This document shows positions 34,801 to 46,984 of a stretch of DNA of 64,000 bases, in pieces (the first letter of the stretch is position 1; every line of letters begins with the position of its first letter). Source of the DNA: Limnomonas spitsbergensis (Eukaryota > Chlorophyta > Chlorophyceae > Chlamydomonadales); the NCBI GenBank assembly GCA_037349105.1, contig JAYJMM010000117.1, positions 62,001-126,000 on the forward strand, given 5' to 3'. Made by a program: the position numbers and the translations under genes. Under the pieces are notes generated by a model. That model did not search any database and was not told the DNA's origin. It worked only from the letters and a program-made list of their open reading frames with translations.

Positions 34801-37800
34801 CTGCTCAAGTGCTCAGCCCCATGTCCCCCTGTTAGGTCCCTCTCCACTCCACTCCCCACTTGCCTGCCCATCTCATATCCCCTCGATAGTTCCGCCTATA
34901 TTCCACTCCTTACCTGCCCAGTTCATGTCCCCCTGTTAGGTCCCTCTCCACTCCACTCCCCACTTGCCTGCCCATCTCATATCCCCTTGATAGTTCCGCC
35001 TATATTCCACTCCTTACCTGCCCAGTTCATGTCCCCCTGTTAGGTCCCTCTCCACTCCACTCCCCACTTGCCTGCCCGTTGCCCAAATCGTGACCTTTCT
35101 CTCCCCAATGCCCCCATCTTGCCTTATCTCCTCCACTCCCCACCTCCCTGCTCAGGCCACCCTCGTGGGTTTCCCGGTGGTGACACTCCTCAAGTGGGTC
35201 CTGGTGACGCCGGTGCAGTTTGTGATCGGGGCACGCTTCTACCGGGGCGCCTACAAGTCCTTGCGGCGGAGGAGTGCGAACATGGATGTCCTGGTGACCA
35301 TGGGGACAAGCGCATCATACCTGTACTCGGTAAGTGGCTTGGCAGGGAAGGTTGGATGGGGTTATCAGGACTCCTAAGGTCAGAATGCCGGCTGAGGAGA
35401 TCAGGACGCATCCGTCAGGATGCCGGTTCTTTCCGGCTAGGGATATTGGGATGGCCAAGTAGGGATGCCGGTACTTGCTGGGTAGGGGTATCGGGACGCA
35501 TCCGTCAGGATGCTGGTGCTTGCTGGCTGAAGCTAAGGCTATTGGGACTCGTCTGTAAGGGATGCCGGTACTTGCTGAATATGGATGCTGGGACAGTCAG
35601 GTAGGTGAAAAGGGGCTTGTAGGTCAGTCAGTTAGACCTCCCTGGGTTCAGCTTCAGTTGAATATATCACTTCAATGAACCAAGCCAGACAGGGTAGGAA
35701 TTTGGGTACCAGGCATTCCTGTTCTATCATACTATAACTGCCTAGGCCTGCACATGAGCATCAACGAAGGCAATTCAGCCATGGGTGCTGGCTGTATCAC
35801 AGTGCTGACGCCCTGCCCATACTCCCCCCTTGCACTCACACATTGGACCCGCACTGCTTGCCAGGTCGCAGGTGGTGTCAGTGCTCTTTCATTAGTCCCA
35901 CCTATTCCACTGTCACTCCCCCCTTTGCACTCACACATTGGACCCGCACTGCTTGCCAGGTCGCAGGTGGTGTCACTGCTCTTTCATTAGTCCCACCTTT
36001 TCCACTGTCACTCCCCCCTTTGCACTCACACATTGGACCCGCACTGCTTGCCTGGTTGCAGGTGGTGTCGGTGGTCTTTCTCCAGTCCCACCTATTCCAC
36101 TGTCACTCCCCCTTTGCACTCACACATTGGACCCGCACTGCTTGCCAGGTCGCAGGTGGTGTCGGTGCTCTTTCACCAGTCCCACCTTTTCCACTGTCAC
36201 TCCCCCCTTTGCACTCACACATTGGACCCACACTGCTTGCCTGGTTGCAGGTGGTGTCAGTGCTATTTCACCAATTCAACCACCACTCCCTGGACGGCGA
36301 GTACATACCCACTGACTTCTTTGAGACTAGTGCCATGATCATCACACTCATCCTGATGGGCAAGTACCTCGAGTGCACGGCCAAGGGGAAGACCTCAGAA
36401 GCAATCACAAAGGTGCGTGCCGACCAGAAATTATAGCGCAATTATAGGACTGTTATTTGAAAGCTCGGCTTAAGTTCAGCTACATTTCAGCCATCTCCAG
36501 GTGTCCAGCCAGAGGAACCAGGTAAATACCTCAAATATACAGCCAAGGGATTGCCAAGGGGGCCGATTTCCCACCTCGGCTTGGCCACTACCTCCAGTTG
36601 GATGCCACATGATACCTTGTGGAAACCGCAAGTGCACAGCCAACAGGGCAAGCCACACTTTGCATCTGTCTTCAGGTTGCGCATGCCCTAACATGTAAGC
36701 CTGTGCTGCTGTGTGACATCCACCTGCAGCTGCTGCGCTTAACACCCGAGACCGCTATTGTTGTGGAGCTGGACGCTGAAGGGAACATTACGGCTTCAAA
36801 CGAAGTGCCTTGCCACCTCATACACCGGAATGACATCCTCAAGGTAAGCCCTCAACCCTGTTAAGGTCTGCGAGGTTCACTTAGAAGTGTGAACGCTTAG
36901 TATGATGTCTTTAGGTGAATCCTGAACCCCTGTGACATCCCCAAGGTTAAGGGACACCCTTCGCTTTTAACTTCGCATCCCCGAGGTAAGCCTTCAACTG
37001 TCAACTCAAACGATCACCTCAAGGATCAACCCTGATCCATGACCTGTCATAACATCCTTCTACTAAGCCCTGCAAGTTTGAATCCTTATGACATCCTCAA
37101 AGTAGTAGAATTGTGTGGATTTATGCAATGCAGTGTGCAGTGACGGCTTGCATTTGTCCCCAAGGTTTGGTGTGTTTGCATTGCCAACATATACTGCCAC
37201 ATACTAGGTATCACCCGATTTCCTGTTGTCCACTCGCTTGTTTGAGACCGCACCCTTCCCGCCCTGCCTGCCCTTCCCCCTCCTGTCTCAGGTGCTGACT
37301 GGTAGCCGCATCCCCCTTCATGCCCTGCCCTTCCCCTCCTGTGTCAGGTGCTGCCCGGCAGCCGCATTCCCACTGACGGCTCCGTGCTGTCTGGCTCCTC
37401 CTTCATCAACGAGTCCATGATCACTGGAGAGCCAAAGCCCGTGTGGAAGCACCTGGGCGACCCGGTCATCGGCGGCACGGTCAGCAGCGGCAGCGGGGGG
37501 GGCGCCCTGCTCATGCGCGCGACCAAGATCGGCTCCGAGACCGTGCTGTCTCAGGTTGTGCGCCTGGTCCAGCAGGCGCAGATGACCAAGGCGCCGGTGC
37601 AGGCGTTTGCGGACCGCGTGTCGTCCGTGTTTGTGCCCATTGTGATCGCGCTGTCGTTTCTCACTTGGTTCACATGGTGGGTGCTGGGCAATGTTGGTTG
37701 AAGAGCGTTTCGTCTACACCTCAGCTACAAGGCGCGGCCTGCGGCAGGCTGGGCTTAGCGCAGGGAGCCCTGCTGCTTGGGCTTTTGGTTGTGGGCCGGT

Positions 37801-40800
37801 CAATGTTGGGTATAAAATATGCCCGGTGGTGGCTGCCCGGCAGCCCCCCCAAAAGGTGGTCAAGTCACACCGCAATAAAGGCAGGTGCATTCCCCTTGTT
37901 GTGGGAGCTCAAGGATTAGCCAGGGGAGGCAATGGTGTGTAGGATTGGCTGTTGATGTGAAGGGGCCAGTCTGGTTCCCCCCGTGCTCTAAATTCCCCTT
38001 GATACGGTACGACCCTGTTTCCAGTGATCAGTTTCAGTTTTCTGCTTCAATGTTCTGCGCAGGTACATCTGTGGTCTAGCGGGTGCCTATCCCCAGACGT
38101 GGCTCCCACTCGGCCACACGCCATTCCTGTTTGCGCTTCTCTTTGGCATCTCCGTCGTGGTCATCGCCTGCCCATGTGCCCTTGGGTTAGCAACGCCCAC
38201 AGCTGTAATGGTCGGAACGGGTGTGGCTGCGTCGCTTGGTATTCTCATCAAAGGTGGGGCGGAGCGAGAGACTACTTTTTATTTAGGTGACATGCAACTT
38301 GTTTGAACCCCGGTACCGTTAATTGTACTGCAACTTTGTTTAGTAAAGGCCATGACACTGAGGGTATATGCAGCCAGCGCGAAAGGGAGGGCGCTGAACT
38401 TGGGTGTTGCTGTGTTGCTGGCATTTGGTTGGATCCAACACCCAACACTTGGTGCCCAACCTGGGTGCATTGTTCGTGGTGGGATGGATGTAACGCTACC
38501 GTATTAATTCGTTGATGATTTGGGGGCTCTTTTCTCACTGGGATGCTGAGCAGTGATTGTTTGTAGTGTTTTGAACAGTTACTGTTTGATGCAACACTGC
38601 TTCTGACAACCCCGGAAAGAGCGCCGCGGCAAAAAACTGTTGTCACGATGTTTTCTCGTTTCGGTATGTTTTTTTATTGAGCAACTGCGCTTGCCTCAAA
38701 TACCAAAAAGTGTCCGATGGGTGTTCAGGTTGAGGTAGAACACAGTACCGAGTACCGACTTAACAAATGACTGATGCTGAGCAATCTTTTTTTATTATAT
38801 TACATGACAGCGCATGTCAAGAAAGCTCTGGCCTAGATCCTTTTTGGCAGGATGTAAATATCAAAATATTTAAATATGACATCAACACTTGAGACACCTG
38901 GTGGTACACGATAGTGCTCGTGCTGTGGATGCCTCCACTCTTATCCCAGGCATGTTGTCCAGGTCTCTGACACACAAGCTCATTCATTGCTTCACTGGAT
39001 GGATAGTACACATCACAGGCAGAAACTGCACGAGCCCTGCTGTCCTTATTCAGCCACAGCAGACTTGCCAATTGGTCCGCCCTGTAAGGACCGAGTGTTT
39101 CTACCCCTGTGGCTCAGGGTAACTCGGGTTGAGTAATCTGCCTCTTACGTACATTCATCGTCTGACATGTCCACCCGAATTGCACGCAGGTGGTGATGCG
39201 CTTGAGCGGGCCTCCGAGGTGGATGTTGTGGTGTTTGACAAAACCGGTACGCTGACCCTCGGCCGCCCCTCCGTGGTGACTTGCAACCAGCTGGATGACA
39301 GCCTGAGCCATGCCCAGCTGTGTCAGCTGATGGCTGCGGCGGAGAGCTCCTCAGAACACCCTTTGGCGAGAGCCGTCTTGGAGTTCTGCTCTGTCTCTGT
39401 CCCGACACCCTCCCCGTCTCACTCCGGCGGATTCGGGAGCCCGACGCTCCCCACCAGCAAGCATGCCAGCTCAATGGGCGGCTCAGCTTCCCCCCGGCCC
39501 ACCATGCAGGAGCAGTCCATGGTCGCGAAGCGGAGGTCAGCGCCAGGGGAGGAAGAGCTGGGGGAAGGGATGGGTCTTGCAGGAGCCGGCGGCTCCTTAC
39601 TGCAGCCTCCAATGCCGCATGAGGCTGAGGTGGCGCAAGGCATGGGCATCAGCTGCTGGGTGGAGGCGAGGGATGTGGCTCTCACCGCGCAGCAGCTCGC
39701 CAGGTTCAGTGGCAGAAAGGCAGCCTTGTCACCGCAGCGCCTCGCGGTGCCAAGTGACAGCTCGAAGCTCCAGCAGCAGGCGGTGTCTTCTGGAGGAGGG
39801 AGCAATGCTGAGAGGGTCCTGGTGGCAGTGGGCAACCGGCTGCACATGCGCGAGATGGGCGTGCGGCTGCCAGAGGGCTTGGATGATATGATTGTGCCAG
39901 AGGTAGGAGGAGGCCTACTTCAGGGTATGTTTTTGGTGGGAAATGGGCCACCACTGCTGGAGTCAAGAAAAGACCCCATCACTGCTGGAGAGCGCTAGGA
40001 AGTGTGTCCCTCTGTCCCTTTTGGATCTCCTCGAGTCGGGAGAAACTTAATGGAAGTCACGCCGATCCCCCGCAACAGCCGCCTCATCTGCACACACACA
40101 CACACTGGACAGGTTGGGCTGTGTTTCTTGTTAGGCTGCAAGGCCATCCATGGTGAGCCGCCTCAGAGTTGGGTAAGGCCCCATGAGGGACAAACCTTGA
40201 CTGGCCCACGGCCAGTGGCCCAAGCAGCATGGCTGGTCGTGCATGGGGGCCTCTGTTGGGAGGCAACGAGGTACCTGAACTGTAGCTGAACTGTAGCTGA
40301 GTCCCATGAAAGAGAAGCACTTTAACCCTGGCCAGCCTTCCTACAAAATGTGCTTCCCTGTTGCAGGAGGGGAAGGGCCACACGTGTGTCCTGGTTTCCG
40401 TGGGTGGCCGCTTAGTGGCCATGCTGTCCATTGCGGACCCCTTGAAGCCTGAGGCAGCCGAAGTCATCGCGAGGCTGCGTGCCGCCAAGGTGTCGTGCTG
40501 CATGCTCACAGGGGACAACAAGCGCACGGCACATGCCGTGGCGGCCATGCTAAACGTGGATGCCGTGTTTGCTGAGGTGCTCCCAGCTGAGAAGGCTCAG
40601 GTGAGAAGTGATCAACAGGGAGAGGAAGGGAGGGGCAAGGGAAGCAGGGCTGCATGTCAGGGCTCTGTCCTTTTTCCCCCGCAGATGTGAAATAGGTTGG
40701 ATCAGTGGGAGTTGCCGGTGTATCTCCATCGCTGCAGCCTTACCTCCACGTTCGGTCGCTGGCTCAAACGGTCCCTGATTTCTCCTCTGGTTCTGATTTC

Positions 40801-41818
40801 TCTTTTCTCCACTTGCACTTGCGTTGGCTCGGACACTGGCACTGGCTCCGACAGTGGCTGATTCTCCCCCCCCTCCCTCCCTCTCTGTCTCTGTGACTGA
40901 TTCCCCCCCGCCCCCCGCCCTCTGACAGTGACTGATCTCCCCCCCCCTTTTCCTCTGTCTCTACAGGTGGTGCGGGACCTGCAAGCTCAGCGCCATGTGG
41001 TGGCCATGGTGGGGGACGGGATCAATGACTCTCCGGCGCTGGCCGCAGCAGATGTTGGCATCGCCATTGGCTCCGGAACCGACATTGCCATTGAGTCTGC
41101 AGATTATGTTCTCATGCGCGACTGCCTGGCAGGGGTCGTCACGGCCCTGGAGGTGTCGCGATATACGCTGAGGACGATCAGGTGGGGAAAGGTTGGGAGG
41201 CCGGTGGACTGTTAGGTGTGGGAGGGTCAGGCGGAATGAGATTTGCTGCTTATGCTGTAGTTTGCAAGTAGCCCCTTGTATTGAGTGGTCATTGTTACCC
41301 TCTTGGCCCTGATCTTCATGCGGAGTGCCCCTCGTTCCCCTCTTTTCCACCCTGACTTCTGACCCCACTTGCCTAGGTTCAACTACTTTTTCGCCATGGT
41401 GTACAACGTGGTGATGATACCTGTGGCTGCGGGCGTGCTCTACCCTGCAACCCGCTGCCAGCTGCCACCCTGGGTGGCAGGGGCTTGCATGGCCTTCAGC
41501 TCTGTCTCTGTCGTCTGCTCCTCGCTCCTCATCAGAAGGTTCCGACCCTCTCAGTCGCCGCCATCCCAGGAGAAGCAGGCGGGTGGCGCGGCCTTGCTCG
41601 TGTCCACCAAGGCATCGGTGCATGCGGACTCGTTGTTTTCAGAGGCAGAGGCGGACATCGCGGGGGCCAGGGATGTGGAGGAGGGGGAGCAGCTGCTGCC
41701 GGTGGTGGCTTCGGACAGGAAGCCAAGCTGGGGTAGAAAGGGGACTCGGCAGATGCGATCCAACCTGCCTCCAGCCCTGTCGCGCCTCCTGGGACGGGAT
41801 AAGCTGGCTGACGACTGA
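31842..41818 (+). CDS. Copper-transporting P1B-1 ATPase (heavy-metal ATPase)
   Basis: Pumps Cu+ across a membrane using ATP (ATP7/RAN1/CopA family). Exons: 31842-31985 (least certain), 32089-32147, 32208-32262, 32324-32440, 32591-32743, 32988-33080, 33801-33933, 34211-34422, 35156-35329, 36251-36412, 36730-36843, 37348-37676, 38063-38253, 39190-39902, 40367-40600, 40967-41181, 41377-41818; about 1179 residues. Three HMA domains carry MTCAAC (54-59), MTCAVC (134-139) and MTCGAC (211-216). Then come TGEP (498), the CPC metal site (618-620), phosphorylated Asp in DKTGT (662), SEHPLA (700), TGD (931) and GDGIND (977). YNVVMIP and MAFSS in the last membrane helices are the P1B-1 (Cu+) signature. 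Exon 39190-39902 inserts a Ser/Pro/Gly-rich loop of roughly 80 residues between the SEHPLA and GMGISC motifs of the nucleotide domain. The cell compartment (Golgi, plastid, plasma membrane) cannot be told from sequence. Confidence 0.95.
34821..35075. repeat. Tandem repeat, ~105 bp x 2.5, ATPase intron
   Basis: TGTCCCCCTGTTAGGTCCCT begins copies at 34821, 34926 and 35030. The unit also holds CACTTGCCTGCCCATCTCAT and GATAGTTCCGCCTATATTCC. It lies in the intron before exon 35156-35329 and is pyrimidine-rich. Confidence 0.85.
35821..36250 (+). repeat. 95-bp tandem repeat carrying four decoy splice acceptors
   Basis: Acceptor AGs lie at 35871, 35966, 36061, 36155 and 36250, spaced 94-95 bp. Each is followed by GTGGTGTC and a version of the first bases of the real exon 36251-36412. 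The first two copies reach a TAG within eight codons; the third and fourth stay open ([10 protein letters not shown] in the fourth). The unit also contains CTTTGCACTCACACATTGG and CTTGCC(A/T)GGT. As 95 is not a multiple of three, use of a decoy would shift the frame. Confidence 0.9.
37236..37347 (+). repeat. 56-bp tandem duplication copying an acceptor and exon start
   Basis: CTCCTGTCTCAG|GTGCTGACTGG at 37280-37302 repeats as CTCCTGTGTCAG|GTGCTGCCCGG at 37336-37358. Both continue with AGCCGCAT and CCC. The second is the real start of ATPase exon 37348-37676 ([11 protein letters not shown]); the first encodes [10 protein letters not shown]. Spacing 56 is out of frame. Confidence 0.85.
37715..37880 (-). 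repeat. Interspersed intronic repeat R1, near-complete copy
   Basis: Reads, on the plus strand, CAGCTACAAGGCGCGGCCTG, then GAGCCCTGCTGCTTGGG, GGCCGGTCAA and GGTGGTGGCTGCCCGGCAGC, CCCCCCAAAAGGTGGT. It lies in the ATPase intron between 37676 and 38063. Confidence 0.75.
40155..40305 (+). repeat. Interspersed intronic repeat R1, copy in ATPase intron
   Basis: Contains AACCTTGACTGGCCCACGGC, CAGTGGCCCAAGCAGCATGG and the ending GTAGCTGAACTGTAGCTGA. It lies between exons 39902 and 40367. Confidence 0.75.
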
Positions 41819-42675
41819 GACCCCCGGCTTAGCTCTGCCAAAAGCTTTACCCAAGAACCAAATAAGAAAACCTTGTGTAATTGGGTCTGCTTGTTATGAG
41901 TACGTTGAACAGACAAACGTATGCCTCTCCAGGAGGTTGTGCGCCTTGCTGTTTTTGCCCCGTACATTTTGTATTAAGCGGTACAGGTGGTCTGTATTTT
42001 GAAACCAGTTGGCTCCATTATTTGATATTTGGTTTTCTCTGCTTGTGATTGGTTGCTCCACTTCTTGCCTAGGCTTTAAGCATGCCTTATTGCAAACCGT
42101 GATCTACACCTTGAGGACCTCTTTTGCCGAATTATTTCGTTGCTGTATTAAGTATTCTGTATGCTTTGCTACATGATACAGCTTGTCATGATACACGTTG
42201 ATGTCAAAAATAAATTTCAAATACAGAGGCAGCTCCCCAAGGGTGACAGTGGAGACAAACCCCACCTTCTTCAGTTGTGGGGGGAACAAGGCACAGCAAG
42301 TCTTCTAACACACAGTTCATCGTGATTCATATCTTATCGGGTTCAAGAATACCAGAGGCCGCTACCCCTCCAAGCTTGCACTTAGTTCCTCCCTCACTGT
42401 GCAACGGGGTATCAACACACAGGGGAGATGCTGCACTCCCTAGATTTCTTGTGCGGATATCAGGACCTAGGTATCATCTGGAGTATCCCGGCTATCTTAT
42501 ACCTCACGATCATGAAAATGAATGAGTACCATCAGGCAGCATAACGATTACACCATAACTTCCCAAGCACTTATGTGGAAAATCAGCAACTGCTGCTGCC
42601 GTCAGCAAATGCAATTGATCTATGCATTCCTTTTTGAAATCAAGCGAAGCATCAACTTTTTGATGCAGCTGCTGC
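41819..42675. other. Convergent 3' intergenic region
   Basis: The ATPase (plus) ends at 41818 and the FCF2 gene (minus) ends at 42676, so this interval holds both 3' untranslated regions and terminators. I see no other coding sequence. Confidence 0.6.
41876..41880 (+). terminator. Candidate polyadenylation signal TGTAA
   Basis: TGTAA, the usual polyadenylation signal in many green algae, lies 58 bases after the ATPase stop codon. A five-base match is weak on its own. Confidence 0.3.
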
Positions 42676-45297
42676 TTATCTTGAAGTGTGCTTTATGTTC
42701 TTCTTGACCCGTTTCTTGTCCGACTTGCGATTCTTTTTTGGGGCATACTTCTGAGCCGCATCCTGCAGCTTGTTGAACCGCTTCTTTCGGGCCTGAGAAC
42801 AGTACAGATGATGCAGGTCAGGGGGGATTCTTTATTTTGGCTCGCCAAAGCTGCAAATCAGCTACATTGACGGATGTGGGGCCTGATGCAGCAAGCCCAG
42901 GTAAGGCCACTTGCCATGGGCTGGATATTGCTTGGTCCCAATGGGCCTGGTGGCCGCTCGGTGGGCTCCCAAGGGCTGGAGCGCACCAAAATACACACAG
43001 AAATGGAGATACCGTGCCACCACTGGCCTTGCAACTTAACCTGCTTCAGCAATGTCTCCATGTCTAATCAGATCCCTTTCAAACATGTGGATGCAACAGC
43101 CCTCTACAGCATCCCTGTGCGTCTTTCCCAGTTTATCGTACCTGAGTGAGCTGTTGGTCGGCAAGCAGCTGCTCCGTGAGAGTGCCCTTCCTCTCTGCAT
43201 TGGTCAGGCGACCCCCGTAGAAATCGACGGCGCTGTCCACAACCGTGCCCATCTGGAAGTACTTGGGCAGCTTTGTGACATCACTCTGAGGAAGCAACAG
43301 GGACATTCAAACATTGAGGAGGTTTCACAGGACGGGTTCTGGACATGATGATTTCAGGTACCATAAACCGGATAGGGTCCGCGCACCCCTGTTGAGAACT
43401 AATATTTGAAATTCGTCGCGCAGGCAAAAAGCCTACTATGCACATGCGCAGCTAAATTGTTTTGATATTTGGTGCCGTAAACACTACTCCACACACCGCT
43501 GAAGAGGTTGTTTATTATTACTCTATCGCGCATCAACTCAACACACCCCCGACTAAAATTAATTGATAGCAGAGTCAAACCCGTTCTACGGTACGCAGCA
43601 AGTCAGGCATTCAAACTCGGCTCATCATTTCTCAGTTTCTTACCTTATAAAATCTCTTGGGATCAAATGCTCCCCTGCAGCAGGGAATCATGAAGGCACA
43701 TGTTCATAAAGGCAAATTAATTTAGGTACCGTAGACCCAAGCAGGAGCCAAGCGTATTTTTAAGCTTTCAGATTTCTTTGTTACTTACTAAATCGTTTTT
43801 TTTGTCGTTTTTTATGATTTGATGCTCCAAAAGGAATGTCATAACATTGAAAAACGTCCGCCACTACGGTAGATTGAATTTCAGATTGTGAATGATTATT
43901 TTCATAGGGTGGGCAGGCCAGAGGGAATTATGTTCAGAGCACCACAGCACAAGCCAGTGACAGCGCAACATGGTCAGCGCTTGGATCCCACCTCAGACGA
44001 AGCAGTCGAAGCTCGCGCTTCATGTCATCGTCTATACGTGTGGCTGGCATGTTGTACCAGGACTGTCCAGCGGTGTCTGGGGCAGCCTTGCGTGCAGCCT
44101 TGGACAGCTGCTGGGTGTCGCGGGGAGGAACCAAGAGCTGTGGGACAAGGGGGGGCAACAGGGGGGGTCAGTTTCGTACACACAATGATGTATTTCATTA
44201 CTGTCCTGAAAAAATGGTGTTTACTTCAAGAGCCCAAAGGACTCCCGTCATGCATCAACAGAAGAAGGTGCCTTCATGAGTGTGCTTTGTAGCAAAATAT
44301 CTTGTCATTGCTCGGCTACATCTCAGCTAAAATTCAACAACCTCCTGGCTCCCAGATAAGGGTCTCATGAGTGGCCTGCCATGCCATTTGTGTAGGCCAC
44401 TCGAGGTTTGGTCCTGAGCGGCCGCTGGGCAGCCCGCCTCATGTGGATTCATAGACGAAAAAACATCACTGGAGCTTTGGTTCAGGTAACCCTTCAGCAT
44501 ACCTTCTTCGACAGACCGTCCTCCTTCTCCACCTTCTCGGGCTCTCTTTGGTGCACCAGGCGGGTTGACTGCAGCTGGGGTACCGCAACAGTTGGCCGCC
44601 AATGCATCATGCGGCCATTCGCTTGGCCAGTCTTGCCACCTTTCTTGCCAGCAGCTTCTTCCCCATCCTCTCCTTCACTGCTGGTCCCCGACTCGTCGTC
44701 GCGATCGACAGTGTCATGGTCCTCTGTAGCAGCTGCATGCATGTCGGAGCTGCCAACAGCTTGCCTCCGATTGGTTTGAAGTGCATGGCGGATGCTGGCT
44801 GTCAGCTGCTCCGCATTGCAGCCACCCAAGAGAAGCTCGTCATCATCATCATCATCACTGCTGGCATCAAACACTGAACATAGGGGATGTGGACATCAGT
44901 TTGTATTGAGCGGTGTTGGCCCATGTCCCCATGTGCCTATACCGTACGGAAGTTGTTGTTACCTGGTCGGTGCACGCCCCCTGGTCGCTCAGTATCCTCG
45001 TCTCTTTCCCTCGTATTATCTGCACAATGCCGCTCAGATTACCGCGGTTCACGAGGAACTTTTCCATGTCTCGTCTTGAATGTTCAAGAGCAGAGACCGA
45101 CCTGGTAGTTCACCAGCCTCATCAATCGTTTCGATTAATTGCTTGACCGCTGTCTTGGATGCAGCTTGCCTAGTCGAACGCCGCCCTGGTGCCTTGCTTT
45201 GCGACTGCGGCGTCGTCTCGTGCTCCGGCTGCACTGCGTCCTTCTCCGACCTCTCAGGACTTTGTGTTGCACTTCTAGAACGTCGAGTAGATACCAT
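42676..45297 (-). CDS. FCF2: rRNA-processing protein FCF2 (Fcf2/TDIF2 domain)
   Basis: FCF2 is a nucleolar protein needed for early pre-rRNA cleavages leading to 18S rRNA; vertebrate DNTTIP2 shares the domain. Exons, minus strand: 45297-45102, 44873-44503, 44137-43992, 43674-43644, 43285-43142, 42792-42676; 1005 nt, 334 residues, all phases consistent. An in-frame ATG at 45309 would add four residues. The N-terminal half is low complexity: basic Arg/Ser/Lys start, an acid run (SSDDDDDDELLLGG), then a charged linker. The conserved domain fills about residues 205-334: SWYNMPATRIDDDMKRELRL, LRLRGAFDPKRFYK, KLPKYFQMGTVVDSAVDFYG, GRLTNAERKGTLTEQLLAD. The end is very basic (ARKKRFNKL, APKKNRKSDKKRVKKN), fitting RNA or nucleolar binding. 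A 31-nt exon encodes GAFDPKRFYK. Confidence 0.93.
42831..42995 (-). repeat. Interspersed intronic repeat R1, copy in FCF2 intron
   Basis: Plus strand: TTTATTTTGGCTCGCCAAAG, CAGCTACATTGACGG, GCAGCAAGCCCAGGTAAGGC, CCCAATGGGCCTGGTGGCCG, GAGCGCACCAAAATA. It lies in the last FCF2 intron. Confidence 0.7.
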
Positions 45298-45727
45298 CGT
45301 GAAGGTCACATCAACGCAGTGCGATCGATCGTTTGCTTAAACTTAACAAGTGTGAGACCGGCCGCCCGACCTCTCTGAACCCTGAGCACTGGTAGCCACT
45401 ACGGCAAAGCATCCATTTTGGCCCGTCAAGGCATTATCCCTTAGGTTTACTGTCCTGTCATGTCTTACTTTTGATTCCTCAGCCTATGGTCCTGCTATGG
45501 CCAATGGTCCAGCCATGGCTTCAGTGGCCGCCATGCATGGCGAGACAATTTGCGCACGATTGCTTCACCGCGCCACCATAATTCTTGAGGGTGCACAAAA
45601 CCTCCAGTCCTCAAAATCAGTTGCTATGGTGGGTCCAAAAATCAGGGCAGGGCCATTCTCGTTATGCCATTTTCTTAACGTGCTTCTAAAACATAGTATG
45701 CAAAGCACACTGGTAGGAACAGCACTG

Positions 45728-45880
45728 TTTATTTCAGGGTGACTCAGCTATGAGTCAGCTACATCACGGCCTGTGTCCAAGGAGGTGGTAGGGGGATCAG
45801 GTGCAGCTATTCTTGCTGTTTGGGCCACTGGCCGTTGTACGGTCAAGCTTTCGTCCCCATGCATCAGCCCCCAAAGATAC
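45728..45880 (-). repeat. Interspersed repeat R1, intergenic copy
   Basis: Plus strand: GTCAGCTACATCACGGCCTG, then GGGCCACTGGCCGTTGTACG and GTCAAGC. A TTTATTTCAGG word, shared with other copies, flanks it on the left. Confidence 0.65.
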
Positions 45881-46374
45881 GCAATGCATAGCAAAGGGGA
45901 TGGCCTTGTGGGCTGGCACCTTGAGCTGGACACCGACTTTCCGAACCCGCGTTTAGGACGCTGCTGATCCATCAGCCTCACTTTCTGTGGCGATGTTCAA
46001 GTGCATGAGGGCTAATGTGTTGTCTCTGCATTTTAAGACCTTGAACACAAAACTCACAGACTGTAGTCATTGCTTAGATCATAGCAACTACTGGTATACT
46101 GCTGGTCTAAAGAATGGCCATACAAACAACAGTTTTTTTGTTGCGGCGCCGCCCCCTTGGCCAAAATGGGATGTCAAAGAGATCTCGTTTTAATACATGC
46201 GATATCTTATGATATGCAGATCGACAGCATTTGCCGCGAGGAATGCAACTGTGTAGCTCTTGCCTGTATATCTTGTCTAAAAGAATATAATATTGTCCTC
46301 TAATTTTCCTTAAATCACTTTTTTTGTGCCTCCTCACTCCCCCCTCCAAACTACCCCCTCCAAACTCCCCCCCC

Positions 46375-46500
46375 CCTATTCCACACACACCCCTGGGCCC
46401 CAAAAATGTCGAAGGCCAGATTTGGAAGGCTCTCTTTAAGCTCTTCAACTTTGGGATGATGGGGTACATTTTTTTCTGTCCCCCCTTGCTCCTGCGAGTT
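46375..46500 (+). repeat. Interspersed repeat R3, copy 3
   Basis: CCCTGGGCCCCAAAAATGTC, GGCCAGATTTGGAAGGCTCT, TTTAAGCTCTTCAACTTTGG and GATGGGGTACATTTTTTTCT align in order with the R3 copy at 29985-30115 and with the minus-strand copy near 900. Confidence 0.65.
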
Positions 46501-46984
46501 CCAGTATCCTCAATCGTATCATTGAGGACCACGCTAGTGGATTACTAGGACGAGTGGCACAGCGGTGATCCCTAAGCGGCCTGACGCGCACAAACAAAAA
46601 GCACGGGCGGAGGCGTGGGTCATCATCCTGAAATAAAGCCCTGGATGGACCTTCGACCGCGCTGAGGGGTATTGGATTTCTAAATTACACTCATCACTCA
46701 TGGCATCTGGCGGCGGATGTGATGAGCGGCATTGCAAGACCCTTAATATAAACCTACTGCAAAACGGGTGCCGGCTTCGAACTGCACTTGACTACTTTCA
46801 GGAATCCCGAGACTAGCTCTTTGGACATCCCGTGACTGAAAACAGGGCCTGGCACACTCACAACTGTCACGCATGCAGAAGTATATACTGTAATGCCTGC
46901 CAACCAGGCAAATACTAGACCTTAATAAACAATGCTTGATCGACTACTGATAAGCTGTCAATTGAAGCCTTGAAGGTTGTGTGA

